From NCBI RefSeq assembly GCF_003096355.1, contig NZ_QEKI01000009.1, positions 62,001-126,000 on the forward strand: a DNA stretch of 64,000 nt, given 5' to 3'. The position numbers were made by a program, and so were the translations under genes. Shown here in pieces: positions 61,605 to 64,000 of the stretch. The notes under the pieces are model-generated. The model searched no databases, was not told where the DNA came from, and saw only the letters and a list, made by a program, of their open reading frames with translations. Position 1 is the stretch's first letter. The number at the start of each line of letters is the position of its first letter. This stretch comes from Pontibacter virosus. GTDB taxonomy: Bacteria; Bacteroidota; Bacteroidia; Cytophagales; Hymenobacteraceae.

Positions 61605-61842
61605 AAATAAAAAAGCAACCAGAACAAATACATGTTTCCGGTTGCTTTTCAGGGATAAGGTTTGCTTTCAGATGTCAGGGCATTCGCTCCAGGAGAGTTA
61701 GCGCATACCCGACGCAGGGTTTGTCAGTAGCTCGCGTTTTGTTTCATAGCTTGGAAAGGCACAGTCTGTTTTCCATCGCTTGGTTCAGGCTCTAGTAACT
61801 ATACAAATGTTGTAAAACATCAGCTGTACGCAAAGGAGACTT
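61605..61842 (-). ncRNA. Candidate non-coding RNA
   Basis: On the minus strand a -7 match (61856-61849) is followed about 235 bp later by a terminator hairpin (GCAACC / GGTTGC, with T-run to about 61604). No open frame fills the interval. The -33 box is missing and I cannot assign the sequence to a known RNA family, so this is a hypothesis from promoter and terminator position only. Confidence 0.25.
61611..61649 (-). terminator. Orphan terminator on the minus strand
   Basis: AAAAGCAACC (61611-61620) and GGTTGCTTTT (61640-61649) pair across a 19-nt partly paired loop. On minus it is followed by TTTTTTATTTTTATT. No annotated gene ends here. Confidence 0.65.
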
Positions 61843-62054
61843 TCCCTTCAAAGGTAACTTGTACAATAAACCTAGCATAACATGATTTAATCAAATAATC
61901 AGCCTTAACGACTCAAATAAACAAATTCAGCTTCCTCTAATCAGAGCAAAGGTAACATCTTGTAATGCGTCAATATTGTTGCAACACTGAAATATCATTT
62001 TTCCTTAAGATAATTAGGAAGACAGAAATGGTAGTATTATCATAGTGAGTATGC

Positions 62055-62062
62055 TATATTTG
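62055..62062 (+). promoter_or_regulatory. Candidate -7 element of the DUF3667 gene
   Basis: TATATTTG fits TANNTTTG and gives a start near 62070, about 18 nt before the ATG at 62088. No -33 box seen. Confidence 0.4.
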
Positions 62063-62087
62063 ACAGTTTAAGCGTATTGCCTGATAC

Positions 62088-62987
62088 ATGCCCATGGCGA
62101 AGAAAAGACGAAAGTTTGTACAATGCCCTAACTGTGGCTACACCTTTGAGGAGGTGAATAACTACTGTCCAAACTGCGGGCAGGAAAACCATGACTTGAA
62201 TGTGCCAGTAAAGCACCTGGTAGAGGAGTTTTTTGAGAGCACCCTCCATTACGACACTAAGTTCTGGCGCACTCTCCGATACCTGATCACGCGGCCCGGT
62301 TATCTGACTGAAAAGTTCAACCTGGGTCAGCGGGCATCCTATGTGCCGCCGTTCAGGCTTTATGTGTTTGTAAGTATCTTTTTCTTTACAGCCATAGCCC
62401 TGTTTGCCTCTGATGGTCTTGTCATAAGTGACGTAGACAGCGCAAAAGCACAGCTGGAAGCCACCAATCCAGAAGCCGCCGGCCGGGTGATGCAAGCGGA
62501 CTCGGTCGTCAGGCCATGGGTAGGCTTAACTCTTAAAGACTCAGCTGATGTGATTATCAATCAGGAAGTAGATAACAAGTTCAGAAGCTTTGTCAAAAAC
62601 CAGGAACAGTCTCGTCAGAAGCTACTAAAGAACATCTCCTTCATGATGTTCGTGCTCATGCCTTTCTTCGGGCTCATTCTATACCTGTTTTTCCGGTCGC
62701 AGGGCCGTAATTATGTCGAGCACCTGATGTTCTCTGTGCATTTCCATACCTTTGTTTTCCTGCTCATCATGTTTGCCATCCTTTTAGAGGTTGTTTTTAG
62801 CAGTCTTGACGCCAATGGATGGGTATTCCTGATCAGTATGGTGTATTTATTTTTTGCGCTACGCCATGTATACAAGGAATCGTACCTGCGTACGGCGGTT
62901 AAACTTATACCGATTGGCTTAACATACCTGGTATCTTTAATCATCTTGTTTGTAGCAACTGTTGGCGTTAGTGTACTGTTCAGTTAA
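62088..62987 (+). CDS. DUF3667 zinc-ribbon membrane protein
   Basis: A 299-residue protein starting with a zinc ribbon (Cys13-x2-Cys16 and Cys27-x2-Cys30; QCPNCGYTFEE and YCPNCGQEN). A cytoplasmic stretch with KHLVEEFFESTLHYDTKFW and RTLRYLITRPGYLTEKFNLG follows, and then about five membrane helices with a polar insertion around residues 110-175. This is the DUF3667 family, common in Bacteroidota, of unknown function. It lies 18 bp before dgt, so both may be co-transcribed. Confidence 0.88.
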   Translation: MPMAKKRRKFVQCPNCGYTFEEVNNYCPNCGQENHDLNVPVKHLVEEFFESTLHYDTKFWRTLRYLITRPGYLTEKFNLGQRASYVPPFRLYVFVSIFFFTAIALFASDGLVISDVDSAKAQLEATNPEAAGRVMQADSVVRPWVGLTLKDSADVIINQEVDNKFRSFVKNQEQSRQKLLKNISFMMFVLMPFFGLILYLFFRSQGRNYVEHLMFSVHFHTFVFLLIMFAILLEVVFSSLDANGWVFLISMVYLFFALRHVYKESYLRTAVKLIPIGLTYLVSLIILFVATVGVSVLFS

Positions 62988-63005
62988 TTTATACCTTCGT
63001 ACTCT

Positions 63006-64000
63006 ATGACTCCTTCTACCTCCTGGGAACGCTTAATTTCTAAAAAACGATTCGAAACGACCGATAGCAAGTATAGCTCAGACGAGTCGGTGCGCGGTGA
63101 ATTTCAGCGTGACTATGACCGCATCGTGTTCTCTTCAGCCTTTCGGAGACTTCAGAACAAGACGCAGGTGATGCCCATGCCTGAAAGTGATTTCGTGCAT
63201 ACACGTCTTACGCATAGTCTGGAAGCATCTGTTGTAGGCCGGTCGCTGGGCCGAATCGTGGGCAAGAGCATATTGGAGCGCTACCCGAAACTGACAGGAG
63301 ACAAAAACATACAGGAAGCCGACTTCGGCGATATTGTGGCGGCAGCCTGTCTGGCGCACGACATCGGTAACCCACCCTTTGGCCACTCCGGCGAAGATGC
63401 CATTTCTGCTTACTTTCTGAGTGAGGAGGCGCAACCCTTTCTGACTAATCTGTCAGAGGCACAAAAGGCAGATCTGCAGCGCTTCGAAGGCAATGCAGCC
63501 GGCTTCAGAGTGCTCACCTATACCTACCCGGCGCACTGCAACCTGCCTGGCGGCCTGAGCCTGACCTATACCACACTGGCCACGTTTACTAAATATCCGA
63601 AAGAGTCACTCCCGGAAATCAAAGGCACAAAAAGCACCAGCGAAAAAAAGTATGGCTTCTTCCAGACTGAGAAAGCCTGGTTTAATACGATCGCACAGGA
63701 ACTGGGGCTGCTTAAGAAAGGGCCCGACGATCAGATATTTTACCATCGCCATCCATTGGCTTTTCTGGTAGAGGCCGCTGACGATATCTGCTATCGCATC
63801 ATCGATTTTGAAGATGGTCTGAAGCTCGGCTTGGTGCCGCATCAGCAAGGTATAGCGCTGCTGCGCCAGATCCTCGGCGACGCACCTGACCGTGTCTCCA
63901 GCCTTACATTTTATGACTGGCGCGAGGAGATTGGCTACCTGCGTGCCCGCATCATCGGTAAACTCATTCAGGAGACCACCCAGATATTCCTTCAACACGA
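63006..64000 (+). CDS. dgt: Deoxyguanosinetriphosphate triphosphohydrolase, 5' part
   Basis: The frame is open from the ATG at 63006 to the end of the window (331 codons); the rest lies outside. It starts MTPSTSWERLISKKRFE, and the family hallmarks SAFRRLQNKTQV, HTRLTHSLEAS and CLAHDIGNPPFGHSGE carry the H...HD metal ligands of the HD-domain dNTPase; the distal Asp is probably in EAADDICYRIID. The enzyme hydrolyses dGTP to deoxyguanosine and tripolyphosphate, adjusting dNTP pools. An internal stretch from about residue 140 to 175 (PAHCNLPGGLSLTYTTL) suits the long dgt subfamily. It follows the DUF3667 gene by 18 bp. Confidence 0.93.
   Translation, partial: MTPSTSWERLISKKRFETTDSKYSSDESVRGEFQRDYDRIVFSSAFRRLQNKTQVMPMPESDFVHTRLTHSLEASVVGRSLGRIVGKSILERYPKLTGDKNIQEADFGDIVAAACLAHDIGNPPFGHSGEDAISAYFLSEEAQPFLTNLSEAQKADLQRFEGNAAGFRVLTYTYPAHCNLPGGLSLTYTTLATFTKYPKESLPEIKGTKSTSEKKYGFFQTEKAWFNTIAQELGLLKKGPDDQIFYHRHPLAFLVEAADDICYRIIDFEDGLKLGLVPHQQGIALLRQILGDAPDRVSSLTFYDWREEIGYLRARIIGKLIQETTQIFLQH

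Larger units (their letters stand above)
61507..62087. other. Intergenic region between hsp20 and the DUF3667 gene
   Basis: About 580 bp without a credible protein gene. It contains a hairpin with minus-strand T-run at 61611-61649, two CAAAGGTAAC boxes (61849, 61947), each of which reads TACCTTTG as a -7 match on the minus strand, and one plus-strand -7 match at 62055-62062. Confidence 0.55.

Overview
The window comes from a chromosome of the phylum Bacteroidota, most likely order Cytophagales (a Pontibacter- or Hymenobacter-like organism). Evidence: a complete type IX secretion / gliding core (porP-gldK-gldL-gldM-gldN plus porW/sprE), a secreted protease with a type IX C-terminal sorting domain, a SusC-like TonB-dependent receptor with an N-terminal carboxypeptidase-regulatory domain, promoters of the Bacteroidota form TTTG-N19..21-TANNTTTG, few Shine-Dalgarno sequences, and roughly 50% GC. 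The species is inferred; I could not search databases. I found no tRNA, rRNA, CRISPR array, prophage or intact insertion sequence.

Layout. 1-2750 (minus): start of the ATP synthase operon, atpZ - membrane protein - atpB - atpE - atpF - atpH (cut by the window edge). 3043-10099 (plus): porW/sprE, a class A penicillin-binding protein and uvrC, nearly abutting. 10420-16030 (minus): gldN, gldM, gldL, gldK and porP, the type IX motor/ring/adaptor set. 16175-19346 (minus): lipB, a conserved small protein, a DUF4271 membrane protein and hemD, read from one promoter. 19514-23228: yraN, a small unknown, a MORN-type lipoprotein, htpG. 23526-27881 (plus): a probable metal-uptake locus (His-rich exported protein, TonB receptor, two paralogous lipoproteins). 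28029-35387: YdeI-like protein, MFS transporter, DUF4286 protein, acetyltransferase, acyl-ACP thioesterase, prolyl oligopeptidase, 2OG-Fe(II) oxygenase. 35465-39203: sugar nucleotidyltransferase, a repeat-rich 840-bp intergenic region, lemA and two TPM-domain genes. 39369-43459: a hybrid histidine kinase and a sigma-54 response regulator, convergent and overlapping by 4 bp. 43666-52887: two exported unknowns, polA, an SGNH-hydrolase lipoprotein, a FadL-type porin, a thioredoxin-reductase-like flavoprotein and cyanophycinase. 53229-53860: three tandem 58-residue paralogous micro-proteins. 54023-64000: an exported protein with WPFGK repeats, arfB, alpha/beta hydrolase, LLM flavin oxidoreductase, site-2 protease, type IX-secreted metallopeptidase, hsp20, DUF3667 protein and the start of dgt.

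How the genes fit together. PorP, GldK, GldL, GldM, GldN and PorW are parts of one secretion machine, and the metallopeptidase at 58799-60970 is a likely substrate. gldK and porP have near-perfect lineage-type promoters, and the porP promoter lies inside the terminator hairpin of the upstream hemD operon.

The most unusual signals are: (1) an octamer, CTATACCT / AGGTATAG, at about 75 copies in 64 kb by eye (about 2 expected), in all reading frames, on both strands and in some intergenic hairpins, resembling a HIP1 or DNA-uptake-type iterated word; (2) the cassette of three 58-codon paralogous membrane peptides preceded by an 11-codon leader ORF whose stop overlaps the first start; (3) an orphan minus-strand terminator near 61.6 kb suggesting an unannotated RNA.
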